64,000 nt of DNA from Blepharisma stoltei. Lineage: Eukaryota > Ciliophora > Heterotrichea > Heterotrichida > Blepharismidae. The notes under the pieces are model-generated. The model was not told where the DNA came from. It was given only the letters and a program-made list of their open reading frames with translations, and made no database searches. Made by a program: the position numbers and the translations under genes. Of the stretch, positions 44,150-52,546 are shown one piece after another (positions within the stretch are counted from its first letter, which is position 1; the number at the start of each line of letters is the position of its first letter). The stretch is taken from NCBI GenBank assembly GCA_914767885.1, contig CAJZBQ010000039.1, forward strand, positions 186,001-250,000, read 5' to 3'.

Positions 44150-45678
44150 ATGTCATGCTCAAACCCATCTTGCCAAAATAAAGCAGACGACTTTGAAATA
44201 TGCCCTCGTTGTAACGCCCAACATTACTGCTCTTCCAATTGTCGTAGAATTGACTGGATTTCCAAACATCAATTTGAATGCCAAAAACCTAAAATTTTTA
44301 CACTCAAAGATTTCAGGGAAATTGAAGATTCCCAGCAACAAATTTTAGGCAAAGGAACATACGGAGAAGTTCGACTTGTCCAGCATCAGGAATCAGGCCA
44401 ATATTACGCTTTAAAGCAAATAAAAAAAGATAAATACATCGAAACATCATCTGTGGACATCTTAAGACGAGAAATCGAAATCCATAAAACCTTGAACCAT
44501 CCAAATATAATCCAATTAATTCAATTTTTCGAAGATGAAGAATTTGTATATATTTTGCTTGAATACGCAGCCAGAGGGTCACTATTCCATTTAATCAGGC
44601 GGCAAAGAGGTTTACCTGAAGAAAAAGCTTGAAAATATTTTACCCAGACTTGTATAGGAATAAAGTATATGCATGATAATCATTTTATTCATAGGGATAT
44701 GAAGCCCGAGAATATTTTATTAGATGGAAACGACAATGTAAAAATTTGTGATTTTGGATGGTGCACTCAGAGTAACGAAACTAGAAATACTTTCTGTGGG
44801 ACGCTAGATTATATGGCCCCTGAAATGATATTAAGTAATGGGCACTCTTTTGAGGTCGATATATGAGCTTTAGGAGTCTTGTTGTTTGAGCTAATTCATG
44901 GTTACCCACCTTTTAGATCGATAAAAGATACTGAAAAATGTAAACAAATCATAAACGCTGACTCCCCCCCCCCCCTCCGTGAGCGAACAAAACCATTAGA
45001 AAAATCGCCATTTTTTGACCAAAAACCCACCCTCCGTGAGTGAACAAAAATTTTTTTAATAGAAAAAATTTTAATGGAAAAAAATTTTGATATATAAGTG
45101 ATAATTAGTATAATGAAATCTAGAGCTAATTCTGTTTAATTTTAAACAAATTGCGTTTTAAAACATAAATTTTGCAAATTAAATTAATATTTGCTTCCCA
45201 ATTTTTGCAAATTAGGATTTTTTTAAATTTCGAAAAAAATATTTTTATAAAATTTTATATATAAATTTTTTTTAAAAAAAAAAATTAACCCCCCTCCGTG
45301 AGCGAACAAAATTTTTTTGTTCGCTCACGGAGGGGGGGGGGGGGGAGTGAGGTAAAATTTAAAAATAATTTAAGTGACCAGGTGCAAGATTTAATATTGA
45401 AAATATTACAGAAAGAGGCAAAGGATAGGCTGAGTTTGCTAGAAATTTTAACACACCCGTGGGTTGAGCTATATGTTCCTGATAATGAATTTGAGCCGAA
45501 TGTCAAAGTGAGGCATCCAGAGTATGGAGAAGGGGTTATTCTGGAAGCTAAGGGGTTAATTGTATTTGTGTATTTTCCAGAAAAAAGTTTTACATTAAAA
45601 ATTACAATTTCAGATGCGATGAGCATTTTGAAAATTATTTATGAAAATGAGAGTGAATTAAATGAAGAGGATTTTTAA
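44150..45678 (+). CDS. MYND zinc finger - Ser/Thr protein kinase fusion (Aurora-like kinase), interrupted by a MITE
   Basis: Parts 44150-44961 and 45351-45678 join to 1140 nt, 379 aa. The N-terminus is a MYND finger with ligands C3, C8, C18, C21, C27, C31, H40 and C44. The kinase domain follows: G-loop LGKGTYGEV (66-74), catalytic Lys89, HRD 181-183, DFG 201-203 (DFGWCTQ), FCGTLDYMAPE (216-225). The activation-loop text is Aurora-like. Two TGA codons are Trp (AWKYFTQ; the DIWALGVLL that all kinases share). The MITE sits in subdomain X (INAE|VKFKNNLSDQV), removable between TGA repeats. After the kinase domain comes a C-terminal tail, about 290-379, with PEYGEGVILEAKG. A MYND-kinase combination is unusual to my knowledge; MYND fingers usually bind PxLxP-type partners, so the finger may target the kinase. 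Confidence 0.88.
44962..45350. mobile_element. MITE-type IES in the kinase gene, bounded by TGA
   Basis: 389 bp between TGA (44959-44961) and TGA (45348-45350). The left end has two direct motif copies (CTCCGTGAGCGAACAAAACC, then CCCTCCGTGAGTGAACAAAA). The right end is a perfect hairpin of CTCCGTGAGCGAACAAAA and its inverse ending in a 14-G run. The body is nearly identical to the element at 52154-52542, showing recent spread. Only removal of one TGA repeat restores the kinase frame. Confidence 0.9.
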
Positions 45679-45749
45679 CCCTTTTTATGATTTAAATATT
45701 TTTTTATTTTAAAATAATCATAATAATTTTTTGTATATTTTTATCATAG

Positions 45750-46424
45750 AAAATAGTTAGAGATACAGCTGGAGGCCTTGGATTAGGGCTTTTATCAGAA
45801 AAAACATCATCAAAAATTCAAGGAAACAACCATTTAGAAATATTAGCAGAAAAACCTGAAGAAAGTGTACTAATAAGTGAAGAAAACGTCAAAGAAAGTG
45901 AAGAGGAAGAAATTGAAATAATTGAAAATTTCGAGCTATATAGAGAAGATGAAGAAGAAGAAGAAGAAGAAGAAATTATCGAAATCGAGAAAAATATTGC
46001 TTTCGATGAAAATGAAGGAGCAGGTGGGCTATTTTTAAACGATGAAGAAATTGATTCACTTATAATTAAGCGGCAACAAGCTGTAAAACTAGCAATCCTT
46101 TCAATTGATAGGCCAATAAGAGAAGCATCAAAAAGAAACATAAAAAAGATTGAACCAAGTCCTGCTATCAAAATCCAGAAGGCGCCTAATATAATCAAGC
46201 CAGTTGAAAGCAAAGAAAAACCAATAAAAAAGTCTGAGCCGCAAAACCAAGAATTAAAAGATAAAGAAAAAGAGCTCAATAGGCTAGTTTCGTCAATTGA
46301 AAATACCAACGGAGCAAAGCGAACTAATTATAGGGCAGTTGAAAAACCTAAGAAAAAAGAAAAATCAGGGCTTGGAAGCTTCTTCTCAGGTCTTCTTGGC
46401 TGCACTCAAAGAGATAAAAATTAA
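45750..46424 (+). CDS. Acidic/charged protein of unknown function (5' end unresolved)
   Basis: An open frame of 225 codons to TAA at 46422-46424. It starts just after a TAG that may end a small intron (GTATATTTTTATCATAG, 17 nt); no ATG lies in frame. The first half is very acidic with an E-rich run (about 45940-45980). The second half is Lys-rich, then the C-terminus LGSFFSGLLGCTQ is hydrophobic with a Cys. It begins about 70 bp after the kinase stop, and could be a separate gene whose first exon is missing or hidden by an IES. No family recognised. Confidence 0.5.
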   Translation, partial: KIVRDTAGGLGLGLLSEKTSSKIQGNNHLEILAEKPEESVLISEENVKESEEEEIEIIENFELYREDEEEEEEEEIIEIEKNIAFDENEGAGGLFLNDEEIDSLIIKRQQAVKLAILSIDRPIREASKRNIKKIEPSPAIKIQKAPNIIKPVESKEKPIKKSEPQNQELKDKEKELNRLVSSIENTNGAKRTNYRAVEKPKKKEKSGLGSFFSGLLGCTQRDKN

Positions 46425-46612
46425 AATATGTAACAAATTTCATAATAAATAATTATAATACTTTTCAATGAATTTTCTATCAAAAATCCAAGTCATCCCC
46501 TCAGATAAATTTACCATAAAAAGCATAATCCTTACCTTAATTTATAAATAATGACGCTATCCAATTAGACAAGAATTTAGCTAAAAAGCAACTTATTTTA
46601 GTAAATAAAAAC

Positions 46613-46936
46613 TTATTTAGGAGTTTCTCTAGAATTTGCGAACTCATTATAAGCTTTGTCGAAGCCTGCTGAACGAGTTAAGGCAACGACTACTTTATTT
46701 CTGCGTCTATCAATGTTTTTATGATCAGGCTCAGTCACTGAGAGTGTCTCGAACTTTTCCAAGTCAGCATAACCTAGAGAACAAAGCATCTCGGCAGCCC
46801 TCACAGTGTTAGCGCTGGCTTCACCCAAACCTTGAAGTTCCACGTGGCCATGCTCTTTGAGAATTTCTTTTGAGTGGGCTACAAAAGCTGGATAAGGTCT
46901 GCGAAGGCTGACTTTGATTACAGTACTGTTTTCCAT
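46613..46936 (-). CDS. Alba-like DNA/RNA-binding protein
   Basis: 107 aa, ATG at 46936. The text VIKVSLRRPYPAFVAHSKEIL, then LQGLGEASANTVRAAEMLC, then KNIDRRRNKVVVALTRS follows the Alba fold order: strand, basic loop, helix, the G-x-G-x-A-(x)-T-V-x-x-A-E helix, then the strands with the Arg-rich hairpin. Alba proteins coat DNA or bind RNA as dimers. Eukaryotic members act in RNA metabolism and in chromatin. The family assignment is by motif pattern only and therefore moderate. Single exon, own short gene, flanked by AT-rich DNA. Confidence 0.7.
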   Translation of the reverse strand: MENSTVIKVSLRRPYPAFVAHSKEILKEHGHVELQGLGEASANTVRAAEMLCSLGYADLEKFETLSVTEPDHKNIDRRRNKVVVALTRSAGFDKAYNEFANSRETPK

Positions 46937-47269
46937 GCTAGAGAAGAACTATACTATTTTATAGATATTAAGATTTGGCGGTTTTATTGGAGATTTTTTT
47001 GGTTTTGTTTAAAATTGAATAAATTATACCCATGACATTTTTTGGGAAATCTAGGATTTTATTATTAAATTTAGGTCTTAGAGTGATGAGTGAATTTTGA
47101 AGGGAAATAGGATGCTAAGCAGATAAATTATTGAAATATAATAAAAATAGGATTAATCTTTGGAAATTTATAGAATAGAGTACTTTAAGAGTTAATAAAC
47201 CATAAAATAATTGTTTAATTTTAGGATATCACAGTTACAGTAAACAATTATCAATAAAGTTTGTGCTTA
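46937..47269. other. AT-rich spacer
   Basis: About 330 bp between the Alba-like gene and the MITE. Nothing recognised. Confidence 0.4.
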
Positions 47270-47638
47270 CTCCCCCCTTCGTGAGTGAACAAAATAATTT
47301 TGTTCGCTCACGGAGGGGGGTTAATATTTTTTTTTAAAAAAATTTATATATAAATTGTAGAAAAAATTTTTCTTTGAAATTTTAAAAAAATCCTAATTTG
47401 CAAAAATTGGAAAGCAAATATTAATTTAATTTATAAAATTTATGTTTTAAAACGCAATTTGTTTAAAATTAAACAGAATTAGCTCGAGATTTCATTATAC
47501 GAATTATCACTTATATATCAATTTTTTTTATAAAAATGTTTTTCTATTTAAAAAAATTTTTGTTCACTCAAGGAGGGTAGGTTTTTGGGTAAAAAAAAGA
47601 TTTTTCCAATGGTTTTGTTCAATCACGGAGCTGGGGAG
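47270..47638. mobile_element. MITE-like element, CTCCGTGAGTGAACA family
   Basis: TTA on both sides (47267-47269, 47639-47641). Hairpin at the left end (CTTCGTGAGTGAACAAAATA and the inverse to 47318). Two inverted motifs at the right end. A well-preserved core (GCTCGAGATTTCATTATACG). Lies about 60 bp beyond the stop of the minus-strand mitochondrial gene. Confidence 0.88.
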
Positions 47639-47697
47639 TTAGTAAAATTGTATTAAATAATAAAGGCATTATCCAAAAAATCACATTAACTAGAGTC

Positions 47698-50600
47698 TTA
47701 TTTATTAGCTATTAGCTTATCTAATTTTCCTATTATTTCCTCATCAGAATCAAATGGCCCAATATTCAAAATTTCCCACCCCTTCATCTCTAAACTTTTA
47801 TTAGACGCTGTATTAAAGCGTTTTAAAAATCTTGCAGGCAAAACATAATCTGAAAACCTATTAATCTTTATCAATTTCTTTGATAACGGAATTGAAAAAT
47901 CAAAATAGAAATTGCAATAGTAGTCTCTTACGATGTCTATTCTTTTTGATAATATGCATTTTCTAATTAAATTGGTAAATAAATAATCGCTAATAAGTGT
48001 ATGGGCACTAGTCGAGTTGCTTTTCCTCAAATCTCTATCTCGAGCCCATCTCCATGATGCATTAATATCATCGATATAAGGCTCAATCTTATTTAAAAAT
48101 TCATAAAGGTAAGGTGAGTCATACAAAGAAACATGAATAAGATAAAGATAATTCCAATTGATCTCGTAGCTTGATAGAATTATTGTCTCATCAAGAAAGC
48201 TCCTCCAAAATTTTTCATTATAATCTTTACTAATGCTGCAAAATAAAGCTATTTTAGTTTTCTGCACATTATTTGCCTCATCATAATTCTCAAACAAAAT
48301 ATTTTTAAGCCGCTCTAATAGCTCCGTATCATAATTCTCATAATTGTTTCATAGAATCGATATAAGTTCTAAGCATAAATCTATCTTTTCTAATAATTTT
48401 AAATTTGAAAATTCTGTTGTATCTATTTTTTCTTTGATCAATTGGATCAATCTATCATCAATATAGCAGGTTTGCTCATTAAATTGTTTGATTGACAGTG
48501 TTAGATTAATACTAGTCATTTTTGGAAATCTTTCTAATTCCCTTTCTGTAACCAATGGAAAATGAAATTAACACCTTCAATTAGCAAGCCAAAATCCTAC
48601 TGTTTCAAAAATTTTTGAATATAAAATATTTTAATATATTAATTAATGATTAATAATAATAATAATAATTAGCGATATGTATTTAAGGTCCCTTCTTCCA
48701 TGCGTGACATTCCTCCGCGCTCCGTGAGGAGCCGTGCTGGCACGAGCGAAAAGGATGGACTTCCATCACTGGTTCTCTGAGCCCAGGCCGAAACCCCTGG
48801 TTTCTCGGTAGTGGTTGCCCTATTGGGTCGTCAGCCGACCGTCGCCGAGCACCACCATTTCCAACTCAGCCTTTCGCCCCGAATTACGCCAGTCTTTGTC
48901 TCCGGTGGCCAGATCGTCCATTTAAGGACCCTTTTAACTGGAGAGACCGCCTTTAGGTCGTCTAATCTGCCTCCCCTTTTATCAGCTTATCTGCTGGATA
49001 AAATCCTCAATCGTTTCCGCGATTCGGGGCATACCACAGTAGCAGCTTGAGCAGGTAAGTCGCCCTGCTCCATTTCGGGCACCCACTGGCTTGGGCGCTG
49101 CTGGAAAAAGGAGATGCTACTAACTGCCCTAGGATCTGGCCACGATCAGCGGGTCTGTGTTCGCCCCTAGTCGCCACTAGGGTCCAGATATTGCTGGGCT
49201 AAGTCGCTTCTCCTGAAAACCATGCCCGGATATACACGGGTTACCGTCACTGGGAGGACAGGTCGGTCGCCATACGCCATTTTATGTATATATTAATTAA
49301 TTAATGATTAAATATTGAAATTTCTGCAAATTATATTAAAGTCAAAATAGCTAGCATTCTAAAACATAAATTTTAGAAATAGCAAATTTTTAGTTTCTAA
49401 AGTTAATATAAATACCTAAAATAAAAATCAATCTCCGAACGAGTAAAAAACTTTTCTCGGTGGGTAAGAAATTCTCATAAATTATCTTATGTACTAGATC
49501 ATTTTCGGACTGAAATTCAGGCAATTTTCCAATACAGAATAAAAATGAGGCAAAGTATGAATCTTCAATACTTTTGATTTTTTGAATTAAAAAACATCCA
49601 ATTTCTTGAGATAATTCTCGATATTGATTATTATCCAATAAAAAAGATCTAACCACCCTCTGTTAGCGAACCAAAATATTTTTATTTATAGTAGCAAAAA
49701 AATTAATTTAATTTGCAAAATTTATGTTTTAAAATGCAATGAAATTAAGAATTCAGCATAATTAGCGAGAGATTTCATAATATAATTATTATCTACAATT
49801 ATTTTTATTTTTATTTAAGATTTTATTAGGCTCAAAATTATAAAATCGGGCCTTTGTAGTTTCTTTTAAAATATTTATATCTTTTTCTTCAATATTTTCT
49901 TGATGTAAATCTTTTAATATTATCTACATATCTTATATTAAAAATTTTCTGTTCACTCTTGAAAGCTGTTTTTAATGTTTTTTAATGGTTTCCTCGCTCA
50001 TGAAGGGAGGAGTAAAGTAAATACATGCTTCTGAGGCATTTAGTTCACCATTTAGAAAACGAGATTCAAAAATTTTCTGTATAACTTCAAGCAAATTTTC
50101 TCCTTCTTCAGTTTTCAGCGATAATCCTCCATGCACATAAGAATTTGCAAAAGTAAAAGCATTTGACAATAAGAAAAAATTGTGTGATTTTAAGTTTTCC
50201 AAATCGCTTCGATTTATATTTTTTGCTAGTGTTTTATAAATTTCTTTGTATTTTTCAACATTAACTGGAGCTTCAATAAGTCTTGTTATCGAATGGAGCT
50301 TTTTTACTCTCAAATAGCTTCTATTTCTTGATAAATAATTTAATAATTCGTCTTCAATATTTTCATTTTTTGGAATAGCAGCAATTTTATGCATTGAAAG
50401 TATATTGCCCAGACAAATTTCAATATCTCTATTGTCAGTATAATGCTTCAATGATTTAGCAACAGCTTCTTCAAATACTTTTAGCACATTCTTTGATGAG
50501 TGCCTTGTAAAATTTTCTCTCATAACTGTGCTTATAAATTTTGCTAATTCGTCATAAATACCTTGAAATGTTAAGTGGCTGGCTTTTGCAAAGGCTTTTT

Positions 50601-51241
50601 CCAGCTCTTCAACACCGATTTCATTTTTCTTGAATTTTTGACAAATTTCAGTGATTTGGCTATGATTTATAAATAAAATGGCATTCGGTTCGAGTGAAAT
50701 TAGCTCTGCTAATTTTCTCTCCCTCAAACAATTTTATTTATGGAGTTGGGTTTTACCTCGAGAACTTCTGCACAGCAATAGCGGTTTAACTCTGGGGATA
50801 GCCAGAGGAATTGCTACTCAGTGCGCTCAAGAGGCTCAGGCCTTTACCCTTCAGCACACCAGAGGAAGGTGACTCTTAGGCGGAACACGCGCAGGAGCTG
50901 AGTCGTATAAACCTGTAGCGGCAGAAAGCCCCTCAAAGCCGGAACACCGCACTTACTCGTGCCTTAGTGAATCGAAGTAGATCGATCCAGAGGTCCATGG
51001 GCCGACACATGGATAAATATGGTGGCAGCTCTGGACAAGGCTACCCCGTAGAGGACGTTAAACGTTATAAATAATTTAAGATTAAGATTTGGCCAAGATT
51101 TAAATATGGTTCGGCAATTCTTCAATTCTTATTAGGAGAAGATGACTTTGTTGTATAGAATCTGCTAGTCCTGGAAATATTGAATCTTTTGCTTGCAAAA
51201 GACAAATAATTAAAAGCTCTCTTTAGTGAAAATAAAAGCAT
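47698..51241 (-). CDS. Mitochondrial helical-repeat protein, interrupted by three insertions
   Basis: Reconstructed on the minus strand. Part 1, 51241 to about 51088 (MLLFSLKRAFNYLSFASK start; Ser/Arg-rich, no acidic residues for about 35 aa: a typical mitochondrial presequence; one TGA=Trp in NKNWRIAEPY). Part 2, about 50733-50015. Part 3, 49651-49400. Part 4, 48550-47698 (one TGA=Trp). Joins 2/3 (CIYF-RSFLLDNN) and 3/4 (INF-TERELERF) keep frame with TA-to-TA removal. I could not find a TA or duplication that joins parts 1 and 2 in frame. The body is alpha-helical with repeats of LxxLxxxxxxxN pattern, as in FASTK/OPR-type organelle RNA-binding proteins, but no diagnostic motif is visible. 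Function is unassigned. Confidence 0.65.
48551..49399. mobile_element. Composite 849-bp IES with nested SINE-like element
   Basis: TA-bounded (48549-48550, 49398-49399). The right flank segment (49312-49390) contains family core sequence of the CTCCGTGAGTGAACA MITEs (AATTTATGTTTTAGAATGC in reverse). A GC-rich SINE-like element with its own target duplication is inserted within it. So it appears to be a decayed MITE that later took a retroelement. Confidence 0.65.
48653..49286 (-). mobile_element. GC-rich SINE-like element nested in the composite IES
   Basis: Flanked by TATATTAATTAATGATTA (48635-48652) and a near copy at about 49287-49310. Oriented on the minus strand: the tail is (AAT)n on the plus strand at 48651-48671, and the head is ACATAAAATGGCGTATGGCG at 49270-49290 reversed. 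About 630 bp, the longest of the set. Markedly GC-rich. An 80-codon open stretch at 48811-49050 is not recognised as a protein. Confidence 0.75.
49652..50014. mobile_element. Decayed MITE-type IES in the mitochondrial gene
   Basis: TA-bounded (49650-49651, 50013-50014), 363 bp. Ends ACCACCCTCTGTTAGCGAAC and, reversed, CTCCTCCCTTCATGAGCGAG. The core is recognisable but worn. Restores frame on removal. Confidence 0.82.
50730..51088 (+). mobile_element. GC-rich SINE-like element near the mitochondrial gene 5' end
   Basis: The head ATTTATGGAGTTGGGTTTTA resembles that of the copy-2 element. The 3' end CCCCGTAGAGGACGTTAAAC with TTATAAATAATTTAAGATTA is shared with the element in ABCG copy 8. No convincing target duplication found, so boundaries are uncertain by some 15 bp. 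Splits part 1 from part 2 of the mitochondrial gene. Confidence 0.65.
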
Positions 51242-51254
51242 TTCAAGAATATAA

Positions 51255-51901
51255 ATGGATTTTTATGAAAATTATAAAAAGAGAAGGGAAGAATTGAAAG
51301 AAAAATCCATAAATATTTCGTTAGAAGAAGGGAAAAAATGCTGGGAAAAACATCACAGCAAAAGAAAAGCAGACTATAATGAGTGCAGCAAAAATTCAGT
51401 ATTTTTATATCATGTATTTTCTGATGGGAAAAGAAGGCTTAATGCTAGCTCCTCAGTTGTTAGCAAGCAAAAATATGAAAATATTTGAGGTGAAAAATCT
51501 AATTTAATTCATTAATTAATATTTTAGTATCTTTAACTTTATTACCTTATTTATGCCTAGCCTAATGCAGCTCTTTGATGGTTTTATTAATCAATCCGTT
51601 ATCTTCAATTGCTCCACCTTAATATTTTAGTATCAAACAGTTTAAAAACTTCTAAATTTTATGCAAAAATAGAATCAATAGATTTTTTTTTCTAAAAATA
51701 TGGATTTTTCTTATTAGATAATTGCTCTTCAATAATGGGACGAGTAAGAAAAGAGAAAATAAACAAAAATGTGAAGAACTCGCTAACCCTGCTCAGCTAA
51801 AAATCTGCAAATTAAAGGTCTATGAAGATTTATGCAAAGATTTAGAAAGTCTTAATAGAAAGTTAGATAGGGAATATTTATCATATAAAGCATCACTTTA
51901 A
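51255..51901 (+). CDS. Small Lys-rich protein with paired cysteines, one IES
   Basis: Parts 51255-51483 and 51735-51901 join to 396 nt, 131 aa, if a 251-bp TA-bounded segment is removed (SKQKYEN-NGTSKKREN). Without removal the first part ends at TAA 51513-51515 after 86 aa. Cys pairs occur in KKCWEKHHSKRKADYNECSK and in KCEELANPAQLKICKLKVYE with DLC following. The spacing is not the canonical twin CX9C, so I do not assign it to the CHCH family, although a small mitochondrial assembly factor is thinkable. Its ATG lies only 13 bp from the divergent ATG of the mitochondrial gene. Confidence 0.5.
51484..51734. other. Candidate 251-bp IES with internal direct repeat
   Basis: TA at 51482-51483 and 51733-51734. 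Contains TTAATATTTTAGTATC twice (51523-51538 and 51618-51633), a 16-bp direct repeat about 95 bp apart that may mark a second, nested insertion. Assignment rests on frame closure only. Confidence 0.45.
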
Positions 51902-51921
51902 GTTACTTAATTAATCATCTA

Positions 51922-52070
51922 CCTGAAAAGGCACATTAAAGCCTCCTCCAATTCTCTTCCATTTCTTTCTTTCTTTGGCTTCTCTTTCTTCTTTTGCTTT
52001 TTGTTCTTCAAATTTCCTTAAAGCCTCAGTTGCTCTTTTTCTTGTGGTGAATTATTTTATTTTTAATAAT
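51922..52070 (-). other. Open charged segment, possible exon
   Basis: On the minus strand a 45-codon stretch of Lys/Glu-rich text (TRKRATEALRKFEEQKAKEE onward, ending VPFQVDD-TAA) resembles the coiled-coil end of the neighbouring gene across the MITE. A TAG and a TAA prevent a simple in-frame join by TA or TTA removal, so I list it separately. Confidence 0.4.
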
Positions 52071-52153
52071 TTTGAATTAAAATATTTTTTTTTTTAAAAA
52101 ATATTTAAAATTTATAATTTGCATTAAAAAAAACCTATTTACTTTTATCCTTA

Positions 52154-52542
52154 CTCCCCCCCCCCCCTCCGTGAGCGAACAAAACCATTAGAAAAATCGC
52201 CATTTTTTGACCAAAAACCCACCCTCCGTGAGTGAACAAAAATTTTTTTAATAGAAAAAATTTTAATGGAAAAAAATTTTGATATATAAGTGATAATTAG
52301 TATAATGAAATCTAGAGCTAATTCTGTTTAATTTTAAACAAATTGCGTTTTAAAACATAAATTTTGCAAATTAAATTAATATTTGCTTCCCAATTTTTGC
52401 AAATTAGGATTTTTTTAAATTTCGAAAAAAATATATTTTTTATAAAATTTATATATAAATTTTTTTTTAAAAAAAAAAATTAACCCCCCTCCGTGAGCGA
52501 ACAAAATTTTTTTGTTCGCTCACGGAGGGGGGGGGGGGGGAG
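52154..52542. mobile_element. MITE-like element at the 3' end of the TPR-RCC1 gene
   Basis: TTA at 52151-52153 and 52543-52545. Almost the same sequence as the kinase MITE (44962-45350): same left double motif, same right hairpin with G-run. Two nearly identical copies 7 kb apart show recent activity of the family. Confidence 0.9.
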
Positions 52543-52546
52543 TTAG

